Origin: Planctomycetes bacterium UBA7888
Lineage (GTDB): Bacteria > Planctomycetota > UBA1135
NCBI GenBank assembly: GCA_002500505.1
Contig: DLRM01000027.1
Span: forward strand, 1 to 46,953
Length of the DNA: 46,953 nucleotides
Direction of reading: 5' to 3'
Shown: positions 18,293 through 26,443 of the stretch, in pieces
Layout: the number at the start of each line of letters is the position of its first letter
Position numbering within the stretch: the stretch's first letter is position 1
Program-made: the position numbers and the translations under genes
Notes under the pieces: model-generated
The model's input: only the letters and a program-made list of their open reading frames with translations
What the model was told of the DNA's origin: nothing
The model's database searches: none

Positions 18293-18900
18293 TTCGGCTC
18301 TGTCCTCTTTTCGATACTTTTATCCACCCGGTCAAGGATGGCGTTCACCACTTTCTCGCCCCACAATAAAAAGCCGAGAAGAATGATGAAGGAAATAAGA
18401 CCTGTCATCTTTCGGTTTCCTTTCCGCTTTGACCTGGCTGGTTTCGAAGGCGATTCAGGCCGAGCTTGCTGTGGCTGAAACTGACCGACATCAGGGACAG
18501 GAGTGCCGGGGGAGATGGTTCGCGCAAGACTGTCTGAGAGATCCGGTGTAGGGCGAGCCAAAGGTTCAACTGGATCCGGAGGCGGAATGGCGTCCTTCGA
18601 ATCTAGAACATCAACAAGCAGGATATTACTGTCTCCAATGTCGAAGGAACGCCCAGGGAGTAACCGACAACACTCCGTTCGCTGGCCGTCCACCCAAGTG
18701 CCGTTAGCAGATCCTTCGTCAAGAAGAACGACTCCACCATCTCGCATTTCCATAGAACAGTGGGTTCTAGAAATACTTGGATCTCGAACGGTGACATCGC
18801 AACGGCGAGAGCGGCCCACGCGAATCAATTCACCTCCCACTGAAAGGTTACTTGTGACACCTTCAAAAGTGATTTCGAGTTCTAACTTAGAGTAAGACAT
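18289..18900 (-). CDS. FHA-domain protein with C-terminal membrane anchor
   Basis: 203 residues. Residues 5-100 are a forkhead-associated domain, which binds phosphothreonine peptides: IRVGRSRRCDVTVRDPSISRTHCSMEM and DEGSANGTWVDGQR hold the conserved GR, S-R-x-H and N-G lines. A Pro/Ser-rich linker follows (105-160), then a basic patch (RSKRKGNRK) and one hydrophobic helix (TGLISFIILLGFLLWGEKVV). The FHA domain should face the cytoplasm, with the anchor tail inserted. FHA proteins normally read Ser/Thr kinase signals; the only kinase-like protein in this window lacks catalytic residues, so the partner is elsewhere. Its 3' end overlaps that of citrate synthase. Confidence 0.9.
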   Translation of the reverse strand: MSYSKLELEITFEGVTSNLSVGGELIRVGRSRRCDVTVRDPSISRTHCSMEMRDGGVVLLDEGSANGTWVDGQRTECCRLLPGRSFDIGDSNILLVDVLDSKDAIPPPDPVEPLARPTPDLSDSLARTISPGTPVPDVGQFQPQQARPESPSKPARSKRKGNRKMTGLISFIILLGFLLWGEKVVNAILDRVDKSIEKRTEPN

Positions 18901-19104
18901 TCACCTGGCGGGGCAGAATCAGCGTAGCCAAAAGGATAGCAGGCCCCCTCCCCTCATAGGAGTTTAGGAGCGCACAGGGGCCCCTTTTGCCTCCAAAGAG
19001 CCGATTTGTGCCCCAAAAGCTCCCCGTATTCACCCATCCCTCCCATCAAAAACTTGCTCCACAAAACCCAGTTTTGGTGTAAGATTAGTCAGCGCAAGTC
19101 AGAT

Positions 19105-20409
19105 TTGATTTTGAAGCCCATCCCCCTCATTCTCCTTTCCTTTTTGTGGTTGCCCTGTAACCACATATCGGGTCAATCCACCCAGCCCAATATCATTATG
19201 ATTTTGGCTGATGATATTGGTCCTGAAACCCTCTCTGTTTATGGAGGGCAGAGCTACAGCACTCCCGTATTGGATGCCATGGCTGCCAAAGGCGTGACCT
19301 TCCTCAATGCCTATTCGATGCCCTCTTGCACACCTACACGGGTACACTTTCTCTCCGGGAGATCCAATGTTCGAAACTATGTCTATTTCTCTTGCATGGA
19401 CCCCAATGAGAGGACTTTCGTTCAAGACTTAAAGAATGCTGGCTACCGAACTGGAGCGGCTGGGAAATGGCAGTTGCGGGGAAGTCAAGTCTATCCTGAG
19501 TTTTACCAACAAGGCCTTCACCCTACAGACGCCGGCTTTGAAGAGTGGTGCCTTTGGCAAGTCGATGAGAGTGGTGAACGCTATTTCGACCCATTAATTG
19601 AAACTCATCAGGCTCCACCGACAGTGCGGGTGGGCGAGTACGGTCCCGACATTTTCAATGCATTTGCCATTGACTTTATTGAAAATCACAAAAGCGAACC
19701 ATTCTTCCTTTATTACCCCATGGTTCTTGGTCATGGCCCCTTCCATACCCCACCAGGACGCACTCCTTCCAGCAACATCCATATCAACTTTGGGAACATG
19801 TTGAGCTATGCAGACCAATTGATTGGAAATCTAGCGATGAAGCTCGAACAACTTGGAATAGCGGACAATACTCTCGTTATATTTGCTGGCGACAATGGCA
19901 CGAGCCAACGCGTTCCCTCCAAGTGGAATGGCCATTATGTCTATGGCGGAAAAGGTGCAACGAGCCAATTCGGACTCCATGCTCCCCTAATTGCTTACTG
20001 GCCAAACAACACATCTCCTGGCAGTTATGATTCTGACCTCCTTGAATTCACTGACTTCTACCCTACCTTCCTTGAGATGGCGGGATTAGATATGCCAAGG
20101 GACAAAATATATGATGGCATTAGCTTCCTTGACCGTCTCAAAGGAACCAATAGTGGCAAATCCAGGAAGCATGTTTACGGCTGGTTCTGGCCAAAACCAG
20201 ATAAAGTGGCTCAGCCTGCGCCTCGCACTTGGATTGTGACGGATGAATGGAAACTTTATGGAACCGGCCAATTTTTCTATTCCGTAACCGATCGACTCGA
20301 GCGAAGGAACCTCCAATTCTCAGCCAACCCCATCGTGGTTGCTGCGAGAAACCACTGCCAAGCTCTTTTGGATGGTTACCCATCCATGCCCCCTGCCTGG
20401 GGCGGCTAG
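19105..20409 (+). CDS. Secreted sulfatase (formylglycine-dependent, S1 family)
   Basis: 434 residues from TTG 19105; the frame is open back to GTG 19006, and no ATG precedes the signal sequence (LILKPIPLILLSFLWLPCNHISGQ). TAAGAT at 19080-19085 would start a transcript just before this TTG. It hydrolyses sulfate esters. The active-site cysteine that becomes formylglycine lies in SCTPTRVHFLSGR (C75, the CxPxR motif). Metal ligands are in IIMILADDIG and FAGDNGTSQRV, and AAGKWQLRG carries the usual lysine line. Substrate unknown. Sulfatases of this kind are numerous in Planctomycetota, where they act on sulfated polysaccharides. The TAG stop overlaps the stop of the opposing cytochrome peroxidase. 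Confidence 0.93.
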   Translation: MILKPIPLILLSFLWLPCNHISGQSTQPNIIMILADDIGPETLSVYGGQSYSTPVLDAMAAKGVTFLNAYSMPSCTPTRVHFLSGRSNVRNYVYFSCMDPNERTFVQDLKNAGYRTGAAGKWQLRGSQVYPEFYQQGLHPTDAGFEEWCLWQVDESGERYFDPLIETHQAPPTVRVGEYGPDIFNAFAIDFIENHKSEPFFLYYPMVLGHGPFHTPPGRTPSSNIHINFGNMLSYADQLIGNLAMKLEQLGIADNTLVIFAGDNGTSQRVPSKWNGHYVYGGKGATSQFGLHAPLIAYWPNNTSPGSYDSDLLEFTDFYPTFLEMAGLDMPRDKIYDGISFLDRLKGTNSGKSRKHVYGWFWPKPDKVAQPAPRTWIVTDEWKLYGTGQFFYSVTDRLERRNLQFSANPIVVAARNHCQALLDGYPSMPPAWGG

Positions 20410-21680
20410 GACCCCTGAAGTGCTTTAGGGACCCGATGTCCAGTCAAGGACTTCAGGAAGGCAATTAGGCTAAACTTTTCCTCATCATTGAGATTTAAAG
20501 GAAGAAGAGTTTCCTCGCGATGGCCAACTGGTGGCAACCCCGGCAACTCGGAATAAAACTCTAAAACGGATTCAATGTCGGGAAAGCGGCCATCGTGACC
20601 ATAGGGAGCTGTCCTGGCTACATTCCTCAAACTTGGTGTTTTGTAAGCTCCAAAGGTGTGTTCGTTATAGAACAAATACAATAAATGCTGATTCGAGTCC
20701 CAAGCAGAATCATCACTATAAATTCCACGACCGTTAAAAATTTCGCTACGGAGCTTTTGGATTCCTGTCGGGCGACCATCATCAAATTCAACGCCATCTG
20801 CAATAGAAAGTCCGACATTGTGAAATTCGCCATCAGTTAGTTGGGGTCCGAAATGGCAACTTATGCAATTGCCTTTCCCTACGAAAAGACGTAATCCTTT
20901 TTGGGCATTTCCGGATAGGGCGTTCAAATCTCCGCCCTCCTCCTTTCGTAGCCCAGCCACAAATTGATCAAAGGCGGAGGGCCCACTGAGAATTTTCCGC
21001 TGATATGCTTCGAGGGCCTTGCCTAAGTTCGCATAAGACTCATTTATTTTATTTTGATCGGCAAGGTTCATTTCTGCCCACGCCAGGTGCCGAGGATCTT
21101 GACTAGGCTCCGTTATCTCGAAAGGATTTTGGCTTGAGGTAGGAGGCGGACATGCATTTTGAGGAAATCGTTTAAAACTGGAAATGTCCGGGAATGGGCC
21201 CAAAAAGGACTCCCAAGCCTTACGAAGTTTAGGGCCATTCGCAATCCGATGAAGAGCAAAGGTCCGGGATGAATTCATTTCAACTGCGTCTTCAATGGGC
21301 TGCAAAGCCTGAGACCACAAAGAGTCTGTTCGACCATCCCAAAACTGCCATCGTCCATAGGCTGAATTTAAGATTGTCGGCGCATTGAATGCGGTTCCCC
21401 CTATTCCCTTTGAAAGGGCAAGACCGTCGCTCCATCCTTTCTCGGGATTGTGGCAGGTAGCACAAGAAACTGTCCCCGTAGGCGACAAGCCTTTGTCGAA
21501 AAAGAGGAGTTGGCCCAATTCAGCCGCTGCTGGGTCATCCGCATATTGGTTACTTGGATTCGGCGGGACGGGTAGAGGAGGTAATTGAGGCGAGAGGGAT
21601 TGGATGATGGCAAGCTCACGCTCGGTCCAATCAGTTATTTCTCCCTGGATTGGGAAAGCAAGAAGAAGAACACTCAGCAC
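20406..21680 (-). CDS. MauG/CcpA-type dihaem cytochrome c peroxidase
   Basis: 424 residues from GTG 21680, with a short signal segment (MLSVLLLAFPIQG). Two c-haem sites are visible: VSCATCHNPEKG near residue 80 and GNCISCHFGPQL near residue 270. Family lines include LGQLLFFDKGLSPTGT, AFNAPTILNSAYGRWQFWDGR, SLWSQALQPIEDAVEMN, YKTPSLRNVARTAPYGHDGRFP and VLEFYSELPGLP. It should sit in the periplasm and reduce peroxide or oxidise a protein partner. A central insert (PPPTSSQNPFEITEPSQDPR) is not typical. It is the last gene of a three-gene operon with a YtkA-like lipoprotein and a YHYH protein; nine bases separate it from the gene before. Confidence 0.93.
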   Translation of the reverse strand: MLSVLLLAFPIQGEITDWTERELAIIQSLSPQLPPLPVPPNPSNQYADDPAAAELGQLLFFDKGLSPTGTVSCATCHNPEKGWSDGLALSKGIGGTAFNAPTILNSAYGRWQFWDGRTDSLWSQALQPIEDAVEMNSSRTFALHRIANGPKLRKAWESFLGPFPDISSFKRFPQNACPPPTSSQNPFEITEPSQDPRHLAWAEMNLADQNKINESYANLGKALEAYQRKILSGPSAFDQFVAGLRKEEGGDLNALSGNAQKGLRLFVGKGNCISCHFGPQLTDGEFHNVGLSIADGVEFDDGRPTGIQKLRSEIFNGRGIYSDDSAWDSNQHLLYLFYNEHTFGAYKTPSLRNVARTAPYGHDGRFPDIESVLEFYSELPGLPPVGHREETLLPLNLNDEEKFSLIAFLKSLTGHRVPKALQGS

Positions 21681-21689
21681 TAGACCGCC

Positions 21690-22034
21690 CTAAAAGGGTT
21701 CAAGGAAAACGGGAATCACCACTCGAGTAGCCGTGTCTACATTCATTAAATCCACATAAAGCTCCCAATCTCCTGGCATGTGATACTTCATGCCATCCAC
21801 GCGCCAGACGCCGGGTTCTTCCTGAGTCACAACCGGTTTAACAATCATTCCATGTCCATGGGCAGGCATATCAGCATCCACATGAATCGAATCCGCGTGG
21901 CTAGGATCCACCTTAATCGTCATGGAAAAAAACTGATTCAGGGGTGGGCCACCGTCAGGGTACTCCACCTGAACCTCAGGACGAGAACATGCTGCAAACA
22001 GCAGGCACGCTGCCAAAGCAATGTAGGTGCGCAT
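21690..22034 (-). CDS. Small lipoprotein, YtkA/FixH-like
   Basis: 114 residues. Signal and lipobox: ALAACLLFAACSRPEV (Cys about residue 16). The mature part has the YtkA-like pattern LNQFFSMTIKVDPSH, DADMPAHGHGMIVKP and WRVDGMKYHMPGDWELYVDL: a small beta sandwich with a Met/His-rich 'MPAHGHGM' that could bind copper. The same kind of protein is often found beside MauG-type peroxidases and metal-handling genes. An AGGAG lies close upstream of the start, and only five bases separate it from the YHYH gene, so it is cotranscribed with both neighbours. Confidence 0.75.
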   Translation of the reverse strand: MRTYIALAACLLFAACSRPEVQVEYPDGGPPLNQFFSMTIKVDPSHADSIHVDADMPAHGHGMIVKPVVTQEEPGVWRVDGMKYHMPGDWELYVDLMNVDTATRVVIPVFLEPF

Positions 22035-22039
22035 GTCTC

Positions 22040-23365
22040 CTACTGTACCGTCACCCTAGCGGGAGAGGAGAGTGTCGTAGTTCCACCTTGGGGCGTAGAA
22101 ACAGCTTGGGCATAAATGGTTTTCCCCTGCATCATCCCAGGAACGGGAGCTTGAATCGAGACGAGGCCATTTATATTCGAAGTGTAGGGCCCAATACTCT
22201 TAATGGGCGGAGAGAGGGCTCCAACTCCCCATGGTGTATTCAGCGGCCCACTACCAGCGAGAGAATAGCCAAGAAAAACTCTCGCACCAGGCCCACAATT
22301 TCCAACAGCGATTCGGGCTATTCCGCCAGCAACGACATCGTTGACATACAAGGCCAAAGGAGTGTAATCAACGGCAGTGCCTGGAGGAGAGATGTGGCCA
22401 GAACCAGGCCCGATATTGGCAGAGTCCACAACTCCATAGTAGGTCGGCCCAACGAGGTATGGGTAGGCTGGCTCTCCAGAAGCATCCAATGTCATGTAGT
22501 ACGCGTAAGTCCCTTGAGGATACTCAGGGGTCATACCGAACCGCCCATTGAATTCGTCAAGGTCTCCTAAGCCAACAACATATTCATTATCCTGCAAATA
22601 ACAACCCAGAGGATATTGCGAACTTACATCGGGACCCCAGTCCCCTGAGCTCAGCTGAGTGCCATCTGGGAGACTGCGGCGTTGTGTAATATTTCGCAAG
22701 CGATAGCTCGTCTCCATTTTCTTGAGTCCTCCTGTCCCATCAGGATTAAGAAAAGCATAAGGTCCATAAATGGGATATCCATCAAATGCAAAGCCCAAAA
22801 TTGGTGAGTGGTCACGAGGACTGTCGCCGCGCTGACCTGCCAGCAGTCTTGGGTAAGAGTGGTAATGATAATCACCAGTTTGCTGTGGATGCCCCAAACC
22901 GACATCCATCGACTGCCCCTCGAAATAAATCGCATCTTGTTCCCAAACTCTTCTGTTGTGGTAAGAGCGACCATCACTCATATTAAAAAATGGGACACCG
23001 TTCACCATAGTTCCAATTTGTCCCAATGAAGTCTCCGCATGGGTCGTTGCGGGCTGAGGATTCCTCGGAATGCGCCAAGTCCAATTACGAGCCGTAGCAG
23101 TGTTCGGATTAAAATTCCACGGACCAATCGTATGCGAAGGGATACCTTCAGCATCAACAAAAACATGCGCATTGGTATAGACCGCCCCTGTCACATCAGC
23201 CTCAATGTTGGAAATGGATGCATTGATGCCTGGATCTACGGATGTTCCTGTTGTGCCATCTAAGTTGAGTCTCCAAGCTTCGAGCGTGGGATCAGAACCT
23301 TGCGCAGAGAGCAATGACGTAGCTACAAAAAAGGCGAGAACCGCTTGGGGGATGTGGTGGAACAT
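22040..23365 (-). CDS. Secreted YHYH-domain protein with C-terminal beta domain
   Basis: 441 residues with a signal peptide (ending near LLSAQG). The YHYH domain includes WNFNPNTATARNWTWRIPR, GVPFFNMSDGRSYHN, the name-giving GDYHYHSYP, ILGFAFDGYPIYGPYAF, DELNGRFG-like 'DEFNGRFGMTPEYPQGTYAYY' and 'PAYPYLVG'. The biochemical role of this domain is not settled. The last 110 residues (ALYVNDVVAGGIARIAVGNCG, GYSLAGSGPLN, MMQGKTIYAQAVSTPQGGTTTLSSP) match the C-terminal domain seen in other secreted proteins here. It is the first gene of the operon with the YtkA-like lipoprotein and the dihaem peroxidase. TAAACT lies five bases before its ATG. Confidence 0.88.
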   Translation of the reverse strand: MFHHIPQAVLAFFVATSLLSAQGSDPTLEAWRLNLDGTTGTSVDPGINASISNIEADVTGAVYTNAHVFVDAEGIPSHTIGPWNFNPNTATARNWTWRIPRNPQPATTHAETSLGQIGTMVNGVPFFNMSDGRSYHNRRVWEQDAIYFEGQSMDVGLGHPQQTGDYHYHSYPRLLAGQRGDSPRDHSPILGFAFDGYPIYGPYAFLNPDGTGGLKKMETSYRLRNITQRRSLPDGTQLSSGDWGPDVSSQYPLGCYLQDNEYVVGLGDLDEFNGRFGMTPEYPQGTYAYYMTLDASGEPAYPYLVGPTYYGVVDSANIGPGSGHISPPGTAVDYTPLALYVNDVVAGGIARIAVGNCGPGARVFLGYSLAGSGPLNTPWGVGALSPPIKSIGPYTSNINGLVSIQAPVPGMMQGKTIYAQAVSTPQGGTTTLSSPARVTVQ

Positions 23366-23391
23366 GTCCTAGTTTACCCCACAAGAAAGCT

Positions 23392-24447
23392 CTAGTTCTG
23401 CTGAATCAGCAAGAGGTCTTGAGATTTATTTGCAACTGATTCAGGGATGGGAGGCAACCCAAGTATTTGGAGAGCCAAATTGCCTAATTCGGAATTAGTA
23501 ATTGCCAGAGGCTGGCTTGGCTGAGCGGAAATTGCCCCATTAGGGTTTGTTCTTGTTTGCGAATTCAGTGCGTAGAGTTCACCAGAAAAAATGCCCAAAC
23601 CAGACCAGGCAAGTAATGGAATCGTCCAGTTTTCTGGGTGCAATCCTAGACTCCAGTGTCCATGCAGAGGGACGCCACCACCGTGGTCCGAAGTAAGAAG
23701 AATCGCAGTACGGTTACGAGTTTCTGGATTGGAGTCCAAGTGAGCCAGGAGAACACCTAAGGCAGAGTCCGCTGTTTGTAGAGCACGCATGTATTCCGAT
23801 TCGGGATTCAAGCTCCACCCCTGCCCTTTCCCGTGGCCTGCAGTATCCATATCTCGAAGATGCCAAAAAACCAAAGCGCCCTTCTCTTGGGAATTCTTCA
23901 AGATTTCCACCACTTTGAGGGCTCCAAGCAACGCATTGGGCTCAAGGGTATAAGTGTCTAAAACAGGTTCGTCTCCAGGCAAATTCCAGCTCAGAGGAAA
24001 TACTTGAAATTTTTCCTTTGCCACCACCATCCCAGTTCGCAGGGAGGAGGCTTTAGCAACATGAAAAACACCAGACGTAAATTCTCCACGCACGCTGTGC
24101 AGAGTCACCGATTCAGGAACTTTACGATTCCCGCGCCAGCGATGCCCGTTAGGCCCACCGTAGAAACGACCCGTCAACATGCCAATATGATTAGGAAGAG
24201 TCACTGTTGATCCAGGATCCGTTCGTGCCTCTAAAGTGTAGGCTCCAGCAAGCAAGCGCTCAATTGCGGGAAGCTCCCCTTTTGGCAGGGCGGTGAGCGC
24301 ATCTGCGCGAAGCCCATCCACGCTCACCATGACAACATATTCATGCTTTGGCTGTTGGGGGGCGGACACAACAACGGCGTCCGAGCGCATTCGGGGTTCT
24401 GCGCAGGAGCAGAGAAAAGCCGCAATGATAAGGAGAGAAGACCTCAC
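23392..24447 (-). CDS. Alkaline-phosphatase-superfamily lipoprotein (type I phosphodiesterase-like)
   Basis: 351 residues from GTG 24447; TAGAAT ends exactly six bases before this GTG, supporting a leaderless start. The signal sequence ends in a lipobox (IAAFLCSC). Metal-site lines are present: VMVSVDGLRADAL (Asp), a Thr nucleophile line DPGSTVTLPNHIGMLTG, FWHLRDMDTAGHGKGQG (Asp, His), and LLTSDHGGGVPLHGH (Asp-His and a further His). This fits the PDE/nucleotide-pyrophosphatase branch of the superfamily, cutting phosphodiesters outside the cytoplasm. Substrate unknown. It stands 26 bases upstream of the YHYH gene start region on the same strand but has its own promoter element. Confidence 0.87.
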   Translation of the reverse strand: MRSSLLIIAAFLCSCAEPRMRSDAVVVSAPQQPKHEYVVMVSVDGLRADALTALPKGELPAIERLLAGAYTLEARTDPGSTVTLPNHIGMLTGRFYGGPNGHRWRGNRKVPESVTLHSVRGEFTSGVFHVAKASSLRTGMVVAKEKFQVFPLSWNLPGDEPVLDTYTLEPNALLGALKVVEILKNSQEKGALVFWHLRDMDTAGHGKGQGWSLNPESEYMRALQTADSALGVLLAHLDSNPETRNRTAILLTSDHGGGVPLHGHWSLGLHPENWTIPLLAWSGLGIFSGELYALNSQTRTNPNGAISAQPSQPLAITNSELGNLALQILGLPPIPESVANKSQDLLLIQQN

Positions 24448-24466
24448 CCCTAGATTCTAAACAATC

Positions 24467-24757
24467 TCAGACTTCAAAAGAATCCGCAGAGGGTTCACTT
24501 TCGAGCGGGTTCGTAGGCGTGCGCCCCTCTTTGCGGGTGTAAATCACCACGTAGCTTTTAGAAACCGTTTCGGGACAAGTCCCGCACGAGGGCGCAAAAT
24601 CCATGGGAGCTAAAGGGACTATTTTTACCTCGAACCCCGCGGTCTCATAGAGCTCCGCCATTTCCTGCGCACGCTCTGGATCTGCAAGACTCCGCCGCTC
24701 CCACCCTTCGGCAACGAGGTCGGGATCAGGTGGCGGTGGCGCCGGGCTATCGCTCAT
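24467..24757 (-). CDS. Small conserved-looking protein with CGTC pair, end of reductase operon
   Basis: 96 residues from ATG 24757; the frame is open further upstream, but that would run into the preceding gene. It starts two bases after the stop of the activator ATPase, so it belongs to the reductase operon. A Pro-rich head (PAPPPPDPDL) leads to a compact alpha-beta domain: EGWERRSLADPERAQEMAEL, then GFEVKIVPLAPMDFAP, a cysteine pair in SCGTCPET, and SYVVIYTRK. The layout suggests a small metal- or Fe-S-linked accessory protein. It is not a ferredoxin: there are only two cysteines. I do not recognise a named family. Confidence 0.72.
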   Translation of the reverse strand: MSDSPAPPPPDPDLVAEGWERRSLADPERAQEMAELYETAGFEVKIVPLAPMDFAPSCGTCPETVSKSYVVIYTRKEGRTPTNPLESEPSADSFEV

Positions 24758-24759
24758 TA

Positions 24760-25605
24760 TTAAGGAGTGACGACAGGCTCGCCTTCTTCGGCCAGCTTCT
24801 GAAGTCTTCGGTGGCACAACCAAGCAGCACCAAGAGCCGTCACAAATTGAGGCATAGAAGACGAATCTTTGGATTCGTCTTCTGTGCCTGGGAGGTTGAC
24901 GTCATCGTCAATCCGGCTATCCACAGCGCGTGGCATCGTGGCAAATCGCATGATGCCGCCTATCAAAGTATGGCCCGGTTCGGCTTTTACTCGCTTCATG
25001 AGTTGGACGGCACGGGTGGTCAACGATTCGATGGAGCCCTGCATGATGTCAGCGGGTGGGGTTCCCAAACTCAGCTGGTTGATGACTTCGGATTCCGCAA
25101 AAACTGCACAGACCCCAGAAATGGAAGCTGGGTCCAAAGAAGTATCCAGAAGTTTGTCAATATCCTTGGTCTCATACCCCATATATCGAGCGGTCTTTTC
25201 GAGAAACGCGCCAGTCCCGGCCGCACACTTATCGTTTTGGCGGAAAGACTTTACGCGACCGTCATCTTCAAGACGAATTGCTTTCATCGTTTGGCCACCC
25301 ACATCCAAAACTGTTCGGGTGTCAGGAAACAACAAGAAACAGCCTCGAGCGCTCGCTGTGATGTCGGTTACCGAGAGATCCTTACAAGCAACTTGATGCC
25401 GGCCATAACCGGTTGCAATCACATACGCAATGTCATTGCGAGTCAATCCGGCTTTTTCGAGACAGGCGTCGTAACATTTTTCAGCAACTTCAGCCAACTT
25501 AAACCCCGTGCTCATGACATGCCGGGCAACGATGTTGTAGTCTAGGTCAAGGAGAACAGTTTTTGTGTAGGTCGAACCTACATCAATTCCAGCAGTAATG
25601 GTCAT
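24760..25605 (-). CDS. bzdQ: Activator ATPase, BzdQ/BcrD-like (BadF/BadG/BcrA/BcrD family)
   Basis: 281 residues. ASKHA-type ATPase that carries a [4Fe-4S] cluster and drives electrons at very low potential into the reductase or dehydratase core. Visible: phosphate loop GIDVGSTYTK (6-15), ATGYGRH (64-70), DVGGQTMK (101-108), and the cluster cysteines C127 (NDKCAAGTGAF) and C166 (SGVCAVFAESEV). The usual 'GGQD' is GGQT, and near the end there is an acidic insert (DSRIDDDVNLPGTEDESKDS) where relatives have a short loop. Both suggest this is the divergent partner of a heteromeric pair. GAGG lies seven bases before the ATG, which overlaps the end of the first ATPase gene by four bases. Confidence 0.88.
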   Translation of the reverse strand: MTITAGIDVGSTYTKTVLLDLDYNIVARHVMSTGFKLAEVAEKCYDACLEKAGLTRNDIAYVIATGYGRHQVACKDLSVTDITASARGCFLLFPDTRTVLDVGGQTMKAIRLEDDGRVKSFRQNDKCAAGTGAFLEKTARYMGYETKDIDKLLDTSLDPASISGVCAVFAESEVINQLSLGTPPADIMQGSIESLTTRAVQLMKRVKAEPGHTLIGGIMRFATMPRAVDSRIDDDVNLPGTEDESKDSSSMPQFVTALGAAWLCHRRLQKLAEEGEPVVTP

Positions 25606-26423
25606 TGCGCAACCTCAGCTTTTTCAGGATGGGGAATTCGGCTTGCCTGGATGTGGTCCATAGCGAATAAAGCAGCGCCGAGGGCACCGGCAAAGTGACA
25701 TTCGTCGGAAATGTTGAGTTTTTGTTCCAGAACATCTTCTAAGGCTTTAACCATAGCTGGATTGCGAGAAACGCCACCAGTAAAAGTGACTTCACCCTCA
25801 ATGCCCACGCGTCTCATGAGGCCCATGCTTCGCTTTGCAATGGACTCATGCACCCCCCACAGAATGTCTTGGACCTTCTTGCCTTTTCCGAGCCAAGCAA
25901 GCACTTCCGATTCAGCGAACACCGTGCAAGTTGTGGAGATTTGAACCCCTTTCTCAGATTCCAAAGCAGTGTCGCCAAGGTCGTTTAGTGGGATGTCCAA
26001 GGCAGCAGCAGATGCGCCAAGAAAGCGGCCAGTGCCAGCAGCGCATTTGTCGTTCATGCAGAAGTCATCAATCTCACCATCCTCAGAAACACGAATAGCC
26101 TTGGTGTCTTGGCCTCCCATATCCACAACGGTTCGAGTGTTTGGAAAAATCTGAGCGGCGCCACGGCCATGACAACTTATTTCGGTCACCTGGGCATTAC
26201 CAAAGGTCACCTTGTAGCGACCGTAACCAGTCCCAATCACCCATTCGACTTCTTCCTCGAGAATGCCCTCTTGCTCAATACAAGTCTTAAAGGCGTCCTC
26301 TGCGGCCTTAGTCACATTTGCGCCGGTATCAATCAAGCAACTTGCGATGATTTCGCGTTCCTCATTGATTACGACGGCTTTGGTTTGAGTTGAGCCAACA
26401 TCTACACCTGCTGCGTATGCCAT
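25602..26423 (-). CDS. bzdP: Activator ATPase, BzdP/BcrA-like (BadF/BadG/BcrA/BcrD family)
   Basis: 273 residues with the full set of archerase motifs: GVDVGSTQTK (6-15), GTGYGRY (64-70), DMGGQDTK (101-108), cluster cysteines C127 (NDKCAAGTGRF) and C166 (TTCTVFAESEV), and FTGGVSRNPAMV near the end. The two cysteines of each partner would hold one shared cluster at the dimer interface. It is about the same length as its neighbour, as in the Azoarcus-type pair BzdP/BzdQ; Thauera BcrA is much longer (about 440). An AAGGA ribosome site lies nine bases upstream. Gene order core-core-ATPase-ATPase matches bzdNOPQ. Confidence 0.9.
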   Translation of the reverse strand: MAYAAGVDVGSTQTKAVVINEEREIIASCLIDTGANVTKAAEDAFKTCIEQEGILEEEVEWVIGTGYGRYKVTFGNAQVTEISCHGRGAAQIFPNTRTVVDMGGQDTKAIRVSEDGEIDDFCMNDKCAAGTGRFLGASAAALDIPLNDLGDTALESEKGVQISTTCTVFAESEVLAWLGKGKKVQDILWGVHESIAKRSMGLMRRVGIEGEVTFTGGVSRNPAMVKALEDVLEQKLNISDECHFAGALGAALFAMDHIQASRIPHPEKAEVAQ

Positions 26424-26443
26424 TTTCTTTTTTCCTTCTGTAA

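Noticed and set aside
19062..19076. CAAAAC-CCA-GTTTTG hairpin upstream of the sulfatase
   Set aside because: The six-base stem is too short to separate from chance and has no T-run or fitting gene end.
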